Shown piece after piece: positions 9,358 through 17,968 of a stretch of 64,000 nt of DNA. Position 1 is the first letter of the stretch. Each line of letters opens with the position of its first letter. A program made the position numbers and the translations under genes. The notes under the pieces are model-generated. The model was given only the letters and a program-made list of their open reading frames with translations. It was not told the DNA's origin and did not search any database. The DNA is from Cytobacillus sp. FSL H8-0458 (GTDB lineage Bacteria > Bacillota > Bacilli > Bacillales > Cytobacillaceae): assembly GCF_038002165.1 (NCBI RefSeq), contig NZ_JBBOBR010000001.1:1612001-1676000 (forward strand). Direction: 5' to 3'.

Positions 9358-10557
9358 TCACCGGCATGATGCCTGCATTTCTTCATAGCATTTGATGGCA
9401 GTAAAGAGAAGCATGCAATGTTCAAAGCTGCTGGTGTTGAGGGAAGTGATTTCGCTGATTTTTTCCAGTCTATAAATGATAGTGTTCCGGTGGATAAACA
9501 TATTTCTTGATGCTTCACTCAAGTTCATATTGTACTTGCAGAATCCCGTAAAGGTGGACGATAATACCTCATAATTATCTTGCTCTATTAAAGAAGATAT
9601 CAAGTTTAAGAGTTTTTGCTTATAGGCAGGAGAAAGCTCTCTTGGCAAAAGACTCAGCATGGCTTCTCGCTCAATATACAAATAAATTTGGGGATGATCT
9701 TGAAATCCCAGTCCAACATTTATTGCTTTCATAGCATTTTGGTAAGATTCATAGTATCCTTTATGGCCATTTTGAACATCTCCCACACCAATCTTTGCAG
9801 AAACATTGTATTTAGCATCAAGAAACGAATTGATTTTTTCCAGCCTTTCACCCAAAGTTTCCAGGAAAGATGCAAATGACTGAGAAAAGGGCATGGATTT
9901 AAAAATAATAAAACGTTTGAAATCCAGAAAAGACACGATATCATTGTCATTTTCATGAAAGATTAACTTTAAAAAGCTCAGCATTTCTTTTTGAAAGTAT
10001 TGAAACGAAAGATCCCCAAAAAGGTTCCGGTCACCTGAAAGAGGGTTAGTGACATCAATTATAATACAGGTCCGATTGACGGAGAGATCAAAATCGAGCA
10101 GTTTCGCATACTGGAAAATATGCTCTTTGTCTTCTAGTTCAGAATCTTTATAATGAATAAGTTGATGAACCAGCATTTCTGCCATTTTTTCTTTCAGCTC
10201 CACCATTTCTTTCCGGAAAGCGTCCTGGCACATCATTTCAACTTGATTTTTGACAAGCTGTACATATTTCTCGACCTCAGCGGGATTGCCCACAATTCCA
10301 AGCACACCAATTACTTTATTGTTAAACTTTAAAGGAGCAGACACACCAGGGAGAATTTTTTTCTCTATTTCATTCCTGCAGACCACCGTCGTATTTTTAT
10401 TTATTACTTCAAGAGAAGGACGATGAAAGATCCCGATTCTGCTTTGATCCGTTGAACCAATGATGTATCCCTCATTATCGGTAATGCTGATGGGATACTC
10501 CAATATCTCACTGGTTTTTTCCACAATGTCCTGAGCGATATTTTCTAGGATTTTCAT
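9358..10557 (-). CDS. CdaR/PucR-type transcriptional regulator (second paralogue)
   Basis: 399 residues, clearly paralogous to the regulator at 6672-7952 along its whole length: shared EYPISI-DN-G, IIGS-D-sRiG, PGVSAPLKFNN and IGVLGIVGNPAEVEKY, and the C-terminal HTH (NMNLSEASRNMFIHRNTIIYRLEKI). It is about 27 residues shorter, mainly in the middle and C-terminal tail. The ATG at 10557 follows AGAAAGGAATG; an upstream ATG at 10584 has no ribosome site. It points at the FAD oxidoreductase from the other side. Two paralogues around one enzyme gene suggest a local duplication followed by divergence of effector specificity. Confidence 0.88.
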   Translation of the reverse strand: MKILENIAQDIVEKTSEILEYPISITDNEGYIIGSTDQSRIGIFHRPSLEVINKNTTVVCRNEIEKKILPGVSAPLKFNNKVIGVLGIVGNPAEVEKYVQLVKNQVEMMCQDAFRKEMVELKEKMAEMLVHQLIHYKDSELEDKEHIFQYAKLLDFDLSVNRTCIIIDVTNPLSGDRNLFGDLSFQYFQKEMLSFLKLIFHENDNDIVSFLDFKRFIIFKSMPFSQSFASFLETLGERLEKINSFLDAKYNVSAKIGVGDVQNGHKGYYESYQNAMKAINVGLGFQDHPQIYLYIEREAMLSLLPRELSPAYKQKLLNLISSLIEQDNYEVLSSTFTGFCKYNMNLSEASRNMFIHRNTIIYRLEKISEITSLNTSSFEHCMLLFTAIKCYEEMQASCR

Positions 10558-10630
10558 TTTTTTGCATTCCTTTCTAAACACCATATATTCTCAAGTTATC
10601 CGCAAAATCAGCAATAAGTTATTTGATTGC

Positions 10631-11305
10631 CTAAAAGATTTCATCAAACTCTTTATAACGGTAATAATGAGTTTCCAGGCTGGTTATGGCACGTTTAAAA
10701 TGATTCTCTAACACTATTTCTAATTTTTCTGTATCCTTATCTTCAATAAGAGAAAGTATATGGCTGTGTTCATCAGGACTATAGGGTTCTTGTTTCGGGT
10801 TTGAGAAAAAATCATCAAAAAGGATTAGATAGATATTCGTCTGAGTGATAAGCCTCAAAATAAACTCGTTCAGAAATTTATTGCCGCATTTTTGCGTGAT
10901 GCTGATATGAAATTCCTTATTAAACTGTACATAGTCTTCCGGGTTTCGGTTATAAAGTGACTCTTGTTCATTTACAAGATTTCTCTTAATGGCACTGAAA
11001 TCTGATTCAGTTAAGAAATTCATTGCGTGGCATACTGCAATATACTCTAATTTAGATCTCAATTCATAAGCTTGTATCATTTCCTCTTTCGTAGGATTCG
11101 TAACAAAAGCACCTCTATTCGGGATTATATCTACCAGACCCTCCATTGATAATCTTTTGATTGCATTCCTGATGGGAGTGCGGCTTACACCCAGAGAGTT
11201 TGATAGATAATGTTCCACCAGCTGTTTTCCAGGCGCTAATTTCCTTGCAAGTATAGCTGTTTTAATATGGTTATACACGTTTTCTTCCATGGAAACCTTC
11301 TTCAT
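10631..11305 (-). CDS. GntR family transcriptional regulator (FCD subfamily)
   Basis: 224 residues. The N-terminal winged helix (VEHYLSNSLGVSRTPIRNAIKRLSMEGLVDIIPNRGAFV) is classic for GntR proteins. The C-terminal all-helical part, with Glu/His-rich metal-site residues (ELRSKLE, FNKEFHISI, DEHSHILSLIE, ENHFKRA), is an FCD effector domain. The start at 11305 is placed 7 bases after CGGAGGT; longer starts would lack a ribosome site. It is divergent from the amino-acid ABC operon. A palindrome at the promoter of that operon (11422-11439) is its most likely operator. The effector is probably the substrate or a product of the operon, which is inferred. Confidence 0.9.
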   Translation of the reverse strand: MKKVSMEENVYNHIKTAILARKLAPGKQLVEHYLSNSLGVSRTPIRNAIKRLSMEGLVDIIPNRGAFVTNPTKEEMIQAYELRSKLEYIAVCHAMNFLTESDFSAIKRNLVNEQESLYNRNPEDYVQFNKEFHISITQKCGNKFLNEFILRLITQTNIYLILFDDFFSNPKQEPYSPDEHSHILSLIEDKDTEKLEIVLENHFKRAITSLETHYYRYKEFDEIF

Positions 11306-11388
11306 ACACATACCTCCGGAAATAGAATCTTCTCCTGCAAAAGGAAATCTTATATTAATATAATAATATTTAAAATATTCAAAAAATA

Positions 11389-11417
11389 TTGACAATTACA
11401 TAACCTAAGTTTACACT
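11389..11417 (+). promoter_or_regulatory. Predicted sigma-A promoter of the amino-acid ABC operon
   Basis: TTGACA (11389-11394) is followed after 17 bases by TACACT (11412-11417). It points toward the substrate-binding lipoprotein gene and would start transcription around 11424. Confidence 0.65.
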
Positions 11418-11421
11418 ATTC

Positions 11422-11439
11422 TTGTAGATTGTTCTACAA
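11422..11439. promoter_or_regulatory. Palindromic operator candidate (GntR site)
   Basis: TTGTAGA and TCTACAA form a perfect 7-bp inverted repeat around the 4-base centre TTGT. It covers the predicted transcription start of the ABC operon. A second, overlapping repeat (TTGTTC...GAACAA) runs to about 11450. The adjacent divergent GntR gene is the natural candidate to bind here as repressor. Confidence 0.6.
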
Positions 11440-11536
11440 TTTTGAACAACAATATTTTAGAGTGTATAGAAAATAGACTTACATTTTTGCAGCCTGTGCT
11501 AGCATTCTGAAATATTGAAATTAAGGGGGAGACGGA

Positions 11537-12340
11537 ATGAAGAAGGGCTTTTTGATTTCATTGGTTTTTCTGATCATTGCTGGAATGCTGGCTGGCTGCG
11601 GAGGAAACAAAACATCAGGTGAAAGCAAATCAGGCAGTGTGTTAGCTCGGGTTAAGGAGTCTAAAGTACTGAAAGTCGGATTTGAGGGTACATATCCTCC
11701 TTTTAACTTTTTGAATGACGATCAGAAATATGACGGCTTTGATGTTGATATTTCTAATGAAATAGCAAAGCGATTAGGTGCTGAAACTGAATTTGTTGCT
11801 ACTAAATGGGAGAGCCTTATTGGCGGTTTGAAATCGGATAAGTTTGATATTGTGATAGCCCAAATGACGGTAACTGAAGAGCGGAAAAAAAGCGTTGACT
11901 TTACCGACCCTTATGTTGTGACTGGTTCAGTCCTGATCACAAGAGAAGATACTGATGGAATTTCTGAATTAGAAGATATAAAAGGAAAAAATGTCGGTGT
12001 CGGAGGGGGAACTACTTTTGAAGAAGTTGCCAACAGTGTGGACGGTGCGAATGTAAAGACATATAAGGCTGTTAATGATTATATTGCTGATCTGATGAAT
12101 AAACGTCTGGATGTTATCATTAACGATCAATTATTAATGAGTTATAACATTAAAGAAAATGATTTGCCGCTCAAGATTTCAAGTGACATTGTTAATAAGG
12201 ATGAAATCGGAATGGCCATTAAGAAAGATAATGATGACTTTGTTAAGGAAGTCAATCAGATATTGGCAGATATGAAAGAAGACGGAACATATTCTGAAAT
12301 TTATAAGAAGTGGTTTGGAACGGAACCATTAGAGAATTAA
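11537..12340 (+). CDS. Amino-acid ABC transporter substrate-binding lipoprotein
   Basis: 267 residues with a lipoprotein signal peptide (hydrophobic LISLVFLIIAGM, lipobox LAGC, so Cys about 21 is lipidated). The mature part is a family 3 solute-binding protein: VGFEGTYPPFNF, GFDVDISNEIAKRLG, and the domain-crossover DIVIAQMTVTEERKKSVDFT. It captures an amino acid outside the membrane and hands it to the permease encoded two genes downstream. It is the first gene behind the GntR-flanked promoter. A hairpin after the stop may raise its expression above that of the rest of the operon. Confidence 0.92.
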   Translation: MKKGFLISLVFLIIAGMLAGCGGNKTSGESKSGSVLARVKESKVLKVGFEGTYPPFNFLNDDQKYDGFDVDISNEIAKRLGAETEFVATKWESLIGGLKSDKFDIVIAQMTVTEERKKSVDFTDPYVVTGSVLITREDTDGISELEDIKGKNVGVGGGTTFEEVANSVDGANVKTYKAVNDYIADLMNKRLDVIINDQLLMSYNIKENDLPLKISSDIVNKDEIGMAIKKDNDDFVKEVNQILADMKEDGTYSEIYKKWFGTEPLEN

Positions 12341-12349
12341 AGAATTTAT

Positions 12350-12394
12350 CCCTTAAAGACAGGAATGTCTCTGCTCCTGTCTTTACTTTAAAGG
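12350..12394 (+). terminator. Intra-operon hairpin after the binding-protein gene
   Basis: AAAGACAGGA pairs with TCCTGTCTTT, extended by CCCTT/AAGGG at the base. The T-run is poor and the next gene begins 22 bases later. It is best read as a partial terminator or a 3'-end stabiliser that gives more binding protein than membrane components. Confidence 0.6.
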
Positions 12395-12416
12395 GAAATA
12401 TTTAAGAGGAGGAGAA

Positions 12417-13574
12417 ATGATGCGGGCTGTTGTTTTAGGGACTGGAATGATAGGCACTACTGTAGTATGTGAATTGGCAAAGTTTCCTGATATTGAGGCG
12501 GTTACTGCTGTTGACGTGAATGAAAGCAGTGTGGAAAAGTGTGTTGAAATAGCCAATACCCAAAAGGTGTATGGTAAACAGGCGTCTCTTGAAACAATAG
12601 AAGATATACAGAATGTTTTAAAGGATGCGGACATTGCTGTTGCTTGTCTGCCACATTCATTAAGTCCATTAGCCATTGAAGCTGCTATCAGAGAAAAATG
12701 TCATTTAGTAGATTTAGTAGGATCCAAGTATGAAGAAAAAGTGAAGCTTGACCAGAAAGCAAAAGAGGCTGGGGTGGTTATTGTACCAGGATGTGGTGTT
12801 GCGCCGGGGATAACTAACTTTTTGGCAGCGCAAGGCATCGAAATGCTCGATGAGGCTGACGAAGCAGTTATGACATGCGGAGGCATTCCGCGGTTTCCCC
12901 AGCCGCCGTTATGGTACCAAGTCGTGTTCCGGCTTGAAAGCGTACTCGGCCTGTATACAAGGCCTGCATTAGCAGCTGAAAATGGCGAACTGGTTGAACT
13001 TCCGGCATTGTCTGGATTAGAGAAAATGTCTTTTCCTGACCCGGTTGGCATGTGTGAAGCGGTCATTACAGATGCACATAGTACCGCCTATACGTTAAAA
13101 GATAAAGTGAAGAGACTGTACGAAAAAACGGTAAGGTATGAAGGGCATTGGGAAAGAATGCAATTCCTCAGTCAGCTTGGTTTCTTTGATGATGAACCAA
13201 TTGATATTAATGGAACGCAAATCAGGCCGCGTGCATTCTCTGAAAAAGTCTTAGCTCCAAAGCTTCAAGGCAAGACCAAAGAAGATATCACTGTCTTACG
13301 CGTTGAAGTTAACGGAAAGAAGTCAGGTGTCCAAACGAAATACACCTGGGAAATGGTTGATTTTTATGACCATGAACGCAATATTACCTCTATGGCTAAA
13401 ACTACTGCTCTTCCTGCTATGTTATTGGCTAATTGGATTGCAGAAGGAAAAATTTCCGAAAAGGGCATTGTTTCAGTAGAAGAGCTCATTATTAAAGACC
13501 GTTTTGCTCCATTCATGGAACAATTGGGAGAATTAGGGATAAAAATAAGATTTAAAGAAGAAGTCCTTGTATAA
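12417..13574 (+). CDS. Saccharopine dehydrogenase family protein, lysine-6-dehydrogenase-like
   Basis: 385 residues. The N-terminal Rossmann motif VVLGTGMIGTTVVCELAK is followed by the saccharopine dehydrogenase catalytic part (VIVPGCGVAPGITNFLA, GGIPRFPQPPLWY). The layout and motif spacing resemble the L-lysine 6-dehydrogenase described from Geobacillus more than lysine-forming saccharopine reductases. It would deaminate an amino acid with NAD. It starts after AGGAGGAG within the ABC transporter operon, so its substrate is probably what the transporter imports. Lysine, another diamino acid or an imino-acid intermediate are all possible. Confidence 0.78.
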   Translation: MMRAVVLGTGMIGTTVVCELAKFPDIEAVTAVDVNESSVEKCVEIANTQKVYGKQASLETIEDIQNVLKDADIAVACLPHSLSPLAIEAAIREKCHLVDLVGSKYEEKVKLDQKAKEAGVVIVPGCGVAPGITNFLAAQGIEMLDEADEAVMTCGGIPRFPQPPLWYQVVFRLESVLGLYTRPALAAENGELVELPALSGLEKMSFPDPVGMCEAVITDAHSTAYTLKDKVKRLYEKTVRYEGHWERMQFLSQLGFFDDEPIDINGTQIRPRAFSEKVLAPKLQGKTKEDITVLRVEVNGKKSGVQTKYTWEMVDFYDHERNITSMAKTTALPAMLLANWIAEGKISEKGIVSVEELIIKDRFAPFMEQLGELGIKIRFKEEVLV

Positions 13575-13628
13575 TGATTAATATTTGCATAACCAGAGGA
13601 AGAAGATAGTTAAAGGGGAGGAGTGCTT

Positions 13629-14285
13629 ATGGATTTTTTAATTGTAATAGAAGCCTTGCCGCCATTATTATATGCAACCTTGATGACTATATTTTTAGCT
13701 GTAATATCCATTGTGATTGCACTTTTTCTTGGTTTTTTTACAGCTTTGGCACGAATTTCAAAAATTACCGTATTAGTTAAAACAGCTGAAGCATATGTAT
13801 CTATTTTTCGCGGAACTCCGCTGCTGGTACAAATTTTTGTCATTTATTATGGTTTGCCGCAAATTAATATTGAACTTGATCCCATTCCATCCGGAATTCT
13901 CGCATTAAGCTTAAACGCTGGGGCTTATTTATCTGAATCATTTCGCGCTTCCATTCTATCAATTGACAAGGGGCAGATGGAGGCAGCCGTATCACTGGGA
14001 ATGACCTACAGCCAGGCCATGAGACATACTATACTGCCACAGAGCCTGCGTGTAGCCATACCCACCATGTCAAATACCTTTATTATTTTAATCAAGGACA
14101 CTTCTCTTGTATCTGTCATTACTGTTACAGAGCTGCTGCAAATGTCTTCTTTAATAATAGCTAAAACGTTTGAGCCGCTGACAATCTACTTGGTTGCAGC
14201 TGCACTTTACTGGGTTTTGATTGCATTCTTTACAGCAATATTGGATCGGTTTGAAAAACGCGCTTCTAAGCATGTAGCCGTATAA
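13629..14285 (+). CDS. Amino-acid ABC transporter permease
   Basis: 218 residues with about five membrane segments. It has the HisM/GlnP-type signature: an FRGTPLLVQ motif early and the EAA loop (EAAVSLGMTYSQAMRHTILPQSLR). It forms the transmembrane channel, probably as a homodimer because no second permease gene is present. The ATG at 13629 follows GGGGAGGAG by 5 bases; the GTG at 13623 lies inside that site. Confidence 0.92.
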   Translation: MDFLIVIEALPPLLYATLMTIFLAVISIVIALFLGFFTALARISKITVLVKTAEAYVSIFRGTPLLVQIFVIYYGLPQINIELDPIPSGILALSLNAGAYLSESFRASILSIDKGQMEAAVSLGMTYSQAMRHTILPQSLRVAIPTMSNTFIILIKDTSLVSVITVTELLQMSSLIIAKTFEPLTIYLVAAALYWVLIAFFTAILDRFEKRASKHVAV

Positions 14286-14380
14286 TTCCAGTGGGTTTTC
14301 AGAAATAGTTGGCATTCATATAACAAGAGGAAAGCATTATATGAAAATTTATCTGGCAAATCGAAGGATTGGGGGCAATT

Positions 14381-15133
14381 ATGAGTGTAATACAAATACA
14401 AAATTTAAAAAAGAAATTCGGTGAAATGGAAGTGCTTCATGGTATAAACCTATCTGTAAATAAAAGTGAAGTTGTTGTCCTGATGGGGCCGAGCGGTTCC
14501 GGTAAATCCACTCTCCTCCGCTGTTTGACCTTTTTAGAGGAACCAACTGAAGGCACCATTCAGATTGGCTCTCAAAAAATTGCTGCAGGAGGCAAGCCAA
14601 ATCGTTCACGTAAAAATGAAATAAGAGAACTCCGGAAAAGAACTGGATTTGTGTTCCAGCAATTTAATTTGTTTCCTCATAAAACAGCAATTGAAAATGT
14701 TATGGAAGGTCCAATCGTTGTGCAGGGAATGGAGAAAGAACAAGCAGCGGAATTAGCACAGACCCTCCTTGAAAAGGTCGGACTTGGAGAACGCTGCCAC
14801 CATTATCCTTCACAGCTATCAGGAGGACAGCAGCAGCGTGTAGCAATAGCACGAGCGCTGTCAATGAACCCTGCCGTAATGCTTTATGATGAACCTACTT
14901 CGGCATTAGACCCAGAACTTGTCAGGGAAGTTCTCCAGGTAATGAAAGATTTGGCAAATGAAGGCATGACCATGGTAGTTGTCACACATGAAATGAAATT
15001 TGCGAAAGAGGCAGCTGACAGAGTCATCTTCATGGATGGCGGTGTAATTGTGGAGGAAGGAAGCTCTGAAGACATTTTTAATAACCCGAAGGAAGAACGG
15101 ACAAAACGGTTTCTAATGCAAGTTAATGATTAG
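14381..15133 (+). CDS. Amino-acid ABC transporter ATP-binding protein
   Basis: 250 residues with Walker A (GPSGSGKST), Q-loop ([11 protein letters not shown]), ABC signature ([15 protein letters not shown]), Walker B ([12 protein letters not shown]) and H-loop (VVTHEM). It is most like GlnQ/HisP-type polar amino-acid importers. It energises the permease encoded just upstream. The ATG at 14381 is supported by GGGGG 6 bases upstream. It is the last gene of the operon, which ends in a strong terminator. Confidence 0.94.
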   Translation: MSVIQIQNLKKKFGEMEVLHGINLSVNKSEVVVLMGPSGSGKSTLLRCLTFLEEPTEGTIQIGSQKIAAGGKPNRSRKNEIRELRKRTGFVFQQFNLFPHKTAIENVMEGPIVVQGMEKEQAAELAQTLLEKVGLGERCHHYPSQLSGGQQQRVAIARALSMNPAVMLYDEPTSALDPELVREVLQVMKDLANEGMTMVVVTHEMKFAKEAADRVIFMDGGVIVEEGSSEDIFNNPKEERTKRFLMQVND

Positions 15134-15153
15134 CAATTAAATTTGAGGGATTG

Positions 15154-15184
15154 AACTGCAGAGCTTGCGCCTGCAGTTTTTTAG
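15154..15184 (+). terminator. Rho-independent terminator of the ABC operon
   Basis: AACTGCAG and CTGCAGTT form a perfect 8-bp stem with loop AGCTTGCGC, followed by TTTTTAG. The downstream Rieske gene must therefore have its own promoter. Confidence 0.9.
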
Positions 15185-15329
15185 ACAAAAAAACCAAAAA
15201 TAGTATTTTGACATTCCCTATTTTTTGTTCAATTTAAACATATAATTCAGAATATTTTTAATTTAAAATAAGTTTAACCGCTGTTAGCAGTGTTATTAGA
15301 TGTAATTTGTAAAAGGGAGTGAGTAAATC

Positions 15330-16421
15330 GTGAAAGAAGTTAGAGTCAGTACTGACTTAAGTGAAGCACATACACTGCCATCGTGGATCTATACGGATCC
15401 AGAAGTTTTGGAGGCAGAAAAAAGAGAAATTTTCAGAAAGACTTGGCAGTATGCAGGACATTTGAGTCAAGTCAGCAGGCCGGGAGACTATTTTACGGCT
15501 GAGGTTGCTGACCGTCCTATCATTATTAGCCGCGGACAGGACGGAGACTTGCGTGCGTTTTATAATGTATGTTCTCATCGCGCTTCCAAGCTTGTGGAAG
15601 GGGAAGGAAATAAGGCCGTTTTTACTTGTCCCTATCATGCCTGGACATACCGGACAGATGGTTCGCTCCTCAGTGCTCCGAATATGAAGGGGTGCGATCA
15701 TTTCGATCATCAGGATTTCTGCTTAAAAACAATTAAACTTGAAATTATGCATTCGTTTATCTTTGTGAATCTTAATCCTGATGCTGTTTCAATGAAAATC
15801 CAATATCCTGATCTTTTCAAGCATGTGTCAAAATACGATTTGGATAGTTTAAACCGTGTGTCCGTAAAAGAGACCATCTGCCGTTCAAATTGGAAAATAG
15901 GAATTGACAACTATCTTGAGTGTGATCATTGTTCAATTGTACACAAAACACTCGTTTCAAAACTGGATATGAAACAATACGAAATGACCATGTCCGATTA
16001 TTATTCTTATCAGGGAACACCGTTAAAGGGGAGAAATTTAGACTTTGAGATGGGACAGGGCGGGAGATATTATTGGCTTTATCCAAATACATGGTTTTCT
16101 TTCGATCCCGGGCCGCCTAATCTATCCATACATCAGTCCATACCGATAGATGCTAAAACTACAAAATATGTGTACACAACGTTTTTTATGGGTGATGAAG
16201 TTACAGAGGAAGAAAAAGAGTTAATGAAAATGGATGAGCTTGTCAGAAAAGAAGATCTTGATATTTGTGAGATGGTACAAAAAGGGATCGAAACAGGGGC
16301 TTATTCACAAGGAAGATTCTCGCTTACTGAAAATCTGGTTCACCATTTTCATTTAATGATTCAGAGAGATCTGGAAAAAGTACTGCCGCTTCCTATAGAA
16401 ACAGCTGCAGCCGCAGACTAA
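15330..16421 (+). CDS. Rieske non-heme iron oxygenase, alpha subunit
   Basis: 363 residues. The N-terminal Rieske 2Fe-2S site is complete: C81-S-H83, then 16 residues, then C100-P-Y-H103. The C-terminal mononuclear iron site shows N194, E197, H200 and H205 (NYLECDHCSIVH), with a third ligand probably D309 (KEDLDICE). The residue that bridges Rieske and iron centres is Glu (E197) where most ring-hydroxylating enzymes have Asp. A bridging Glu is known in the carnitine monooxygenase CntA and fits N-dealkylating oxygenases of quaternary amines. The GTG follows GGGAGTGAG. No ferredoxin or reductase gene is nearby, so its redox partner is missing from this window. Confidence 0.88.
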   Translation: MKEVRVSTDLSEAHTLPSWIYTDPEVLEAEKREIFRKTWQYAGHLSQVSRPGDYFTAEVADRPIIISRGQDGDLRAFYNVCSHRASKLVEGEGNKAVFTCPYHAWTYRTDGSLLSAPNMKGCDHFDHQDFCLKTIKLEIMHSFIFVNLNPDAVSMKIQYPDLFKHVSKYDLDSLNRVSVKETICRSNWKIGIDNYLECDHCSIVHKTLVSKLDMKQYEMTMSDYYSYQGTPLKGRNLDFEMGQGGRYYWLYPNTWFSFDPGPPNLSIHQSIPIDAKTTKYVYTTFFMGDEVTEEEKELMKMDELVRKEDLDICEMVQKGIETGAYSQGRFSLTENLVHHFHLMIQRDLEKVLPLPIETAAAAD

Positions 16422-16436
16422 CATTTTTCACCAATT

Positions 16437-16450
16437 TGTAAGCGCTTACG
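16437..16450. promoter_or_regulatory. Catabolite response element (cre) candidate
   Basis: TGTAAGCGCTTACG contains a perfect 12-bp palindrome and fits the CcpA site consensus TGWNANCGNTNWCA except for the last base. It lies between the Rieske gene and the permease gene, in position to block transcription of the permease and amine oxidase when good sugars are present. Confidence 0.75.
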
Positions 16451-16490
16451 AATAAAGAGATTTATTTTAATCTGAAAGCAGGGTGAAAAT

Positions 16491-17906
16491 ATGAGTCAAT
16501 CAAAATTAAAAAGGCAAATGAAAAGCCGCCATTTATTTATGATGTCATTAGGGGGGATTATCGGCACAGGATTATTCCTAGGATCTGGGTATGCAATAGG
16601 AGAGGCAGGGCCAGCAGGTGCAATAATGGCGTACCTTGTTGGCGGTCTTCTAATGTATCTGGCTATGGTTTGTCTCGGAGAATTATCAGTTGTTATGCCT
16701 GTTTCAGGCTCCTTCCAGGCACATGCGACCAAGTTTATTGGTCCCGCAACAGGATTTGTTGTCGGCTGGGTCTATTGGCTGAGCTGGGCCATGTATGTCG
16801 GACTTGAATTCGTGGCTGCAGGATTGCTGATGAAAAGGTGGTTTCCGGATGTTCAAACATGGATTTGGTGTGCAATTTTTATAGTCCTGTTATTTTCTAT
16901 CAACTCACTCACAACGAAAGCATTTGCTGAGACAGAGTATTGGTTCGCGGGTATTAAAGTCCTGACAGTTATCTTATTTATCATTATCGGATTAGGTGCA
17001 ATTTTTGGCGTTATTTCTATGGATAGCTCCCCTGCCCCTTATTTAAGCAATTTCATTGGGGATGGTATATTCCCTGCAGGACTGGTTGGGGTCTTCATTT
17101 CCATGATGTCTGTAATCTATGCATTTCAGGGTTCGGAAATTATGGGTGTGGCTGCAGGAGAGACGGAAGAGCCAGAAAAGAATATTCCAAGAGCCATTCG
17201 GACTATCGTTTTTCGAATTCTGCTGTTCTATGTTCTGGCTATCTTTGTATTATCAGCTATTGTTCCATGGCAAGAAGCCGGAGTATTGGAAAGTCCGTTT
17301 GTAACCGTTTTTGATATGGTAGGCATTCCATATGCAGCAGATATTATGAACTTTGTTATCCTAACGGCTATCTTATCAGTCGGAAACACGGGTCTCTACG
17401 CATGTACAAGAATCATGTACTCGCTTTCAGAAACAGGGATGGCTCCAAAAGTTTTTGGAAAACTGAATAAGCGGGGTGTTCCTTCATATGCCCTTTTAGT
17501 GACTCTTGGTTTTGCACTATTATCACTATTAACAAGTTATGTAGCAGCAGATACTTTGTTTGTTGTTCTGCTGGCTGTCAGCGGAATAGGCGGCACACTT
17601 ACATGGCTGGCCATTGCCGCAGCACAAATAGGGTTCCGCAGACAATATACAAAAAATGGCGGGAAAGTGGAGGATCTACAATATAAGGTGCCTTTATATC
17701 CCTTTATCCCGATCCTATGCATTGTCATGTGTCTGGCCATTTTTGCAGTTATGGCTTTTGATCCTACACAGAGAACCTCTCTATATTGGGGCTTTGGATT
17801 TATAGCCCTTTGCTATGTGTATTATTACTTCATGTATACACGCAAAAAGATTACGCTGGCTATTAATGCGGAAAATGTAACACCGGCTGTGAGGGATGAA
17901 ATATAA
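16491..17906 (+). CDS. Amino-acid permease (APC superfamily, AAT family)
   Basis: 471 residues with 12 predicted membrane helices. The N-terminus (MKSRHLFMMSLGGIIGTGLFLGSG, then GEAGPAGAI) is the hallmark of AAT-family proton symporters such as those for GABA, lysine, aromatic amino acids or histidine. A second conserved part is the GSEIMGVAAGETEEPEKNIPRAI loop. It imports an amino acid, probably the substrate of the amine oxidase encoded downstream. A cre palindrome lies 40 bases upstream of the start codon. The ligand cannot be predicted. Confidence 0.92.
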   Translation: MSQSKLKRQMKSRHLFMMSLGGIIGTGLFLGSGYAIGEAGPAGAIMAYLVGGLLMYLAMVCLGELSVVMPVSGSFQAHATKFIGPATGFVVGWVYWLSWAMYVGLEFVAAGLLMKRWFPDVQTWIWCAIFIVLLFSINSLTTKAFAETEYWFAGIKVLTVILFIIIGLGAIFGVISMDSSPAPYLSNFIGDGIFPAGLVGVFISMMSVIYAFQGSEIMGVAAGETEEPEKNIPRAIRTIVFRILLFYVLAIFVLSAIVPWQEAGVLESPFVTVFDMVGIPYAADIMNFVILTAILSVGNTGLYACTRIMYSLSETGMAPKVFGKLNKRGVPSYALLVTLGFALLSLLTSYVAADTLFVVLLAVSGIGGTLTWLAIAAAQIGFRRQYTKNGGKVEDLQYKVPLYPFIPILCIVMCLAIFAVMAFDPTQRTSLYWGFGFIALCYVYYYFMYTRKKITLAINAENVTPAVRDEI

Positions 17907-17914
17907 CTAAATTC

Positions 17915-17950
17915 AACTGCAGTTGGCCTCTATGGCCCTGCAGTTTATTT
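17915..17950 (+). terminator. Hairpin terminator after the permease gene
   Basis: AACTGCAG...CTGCAGTT encloses an inner GGCC/GGCC pair, followed by TTTATTT. The short tail suggests partial read-through into the amine oxidase gene, 19 bases further. Confidence 0.65.
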
Positions 17951-17968
17951 CATGGAACTGAGGGGAGA

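Noticed and set aside
12417-13574. Assigning the island to lysine degradation
   Set aside because: Only one enzyme points to lysine; the family also acts on other substrates, and no aminoadipate or cadaverine pathway gene is seen.
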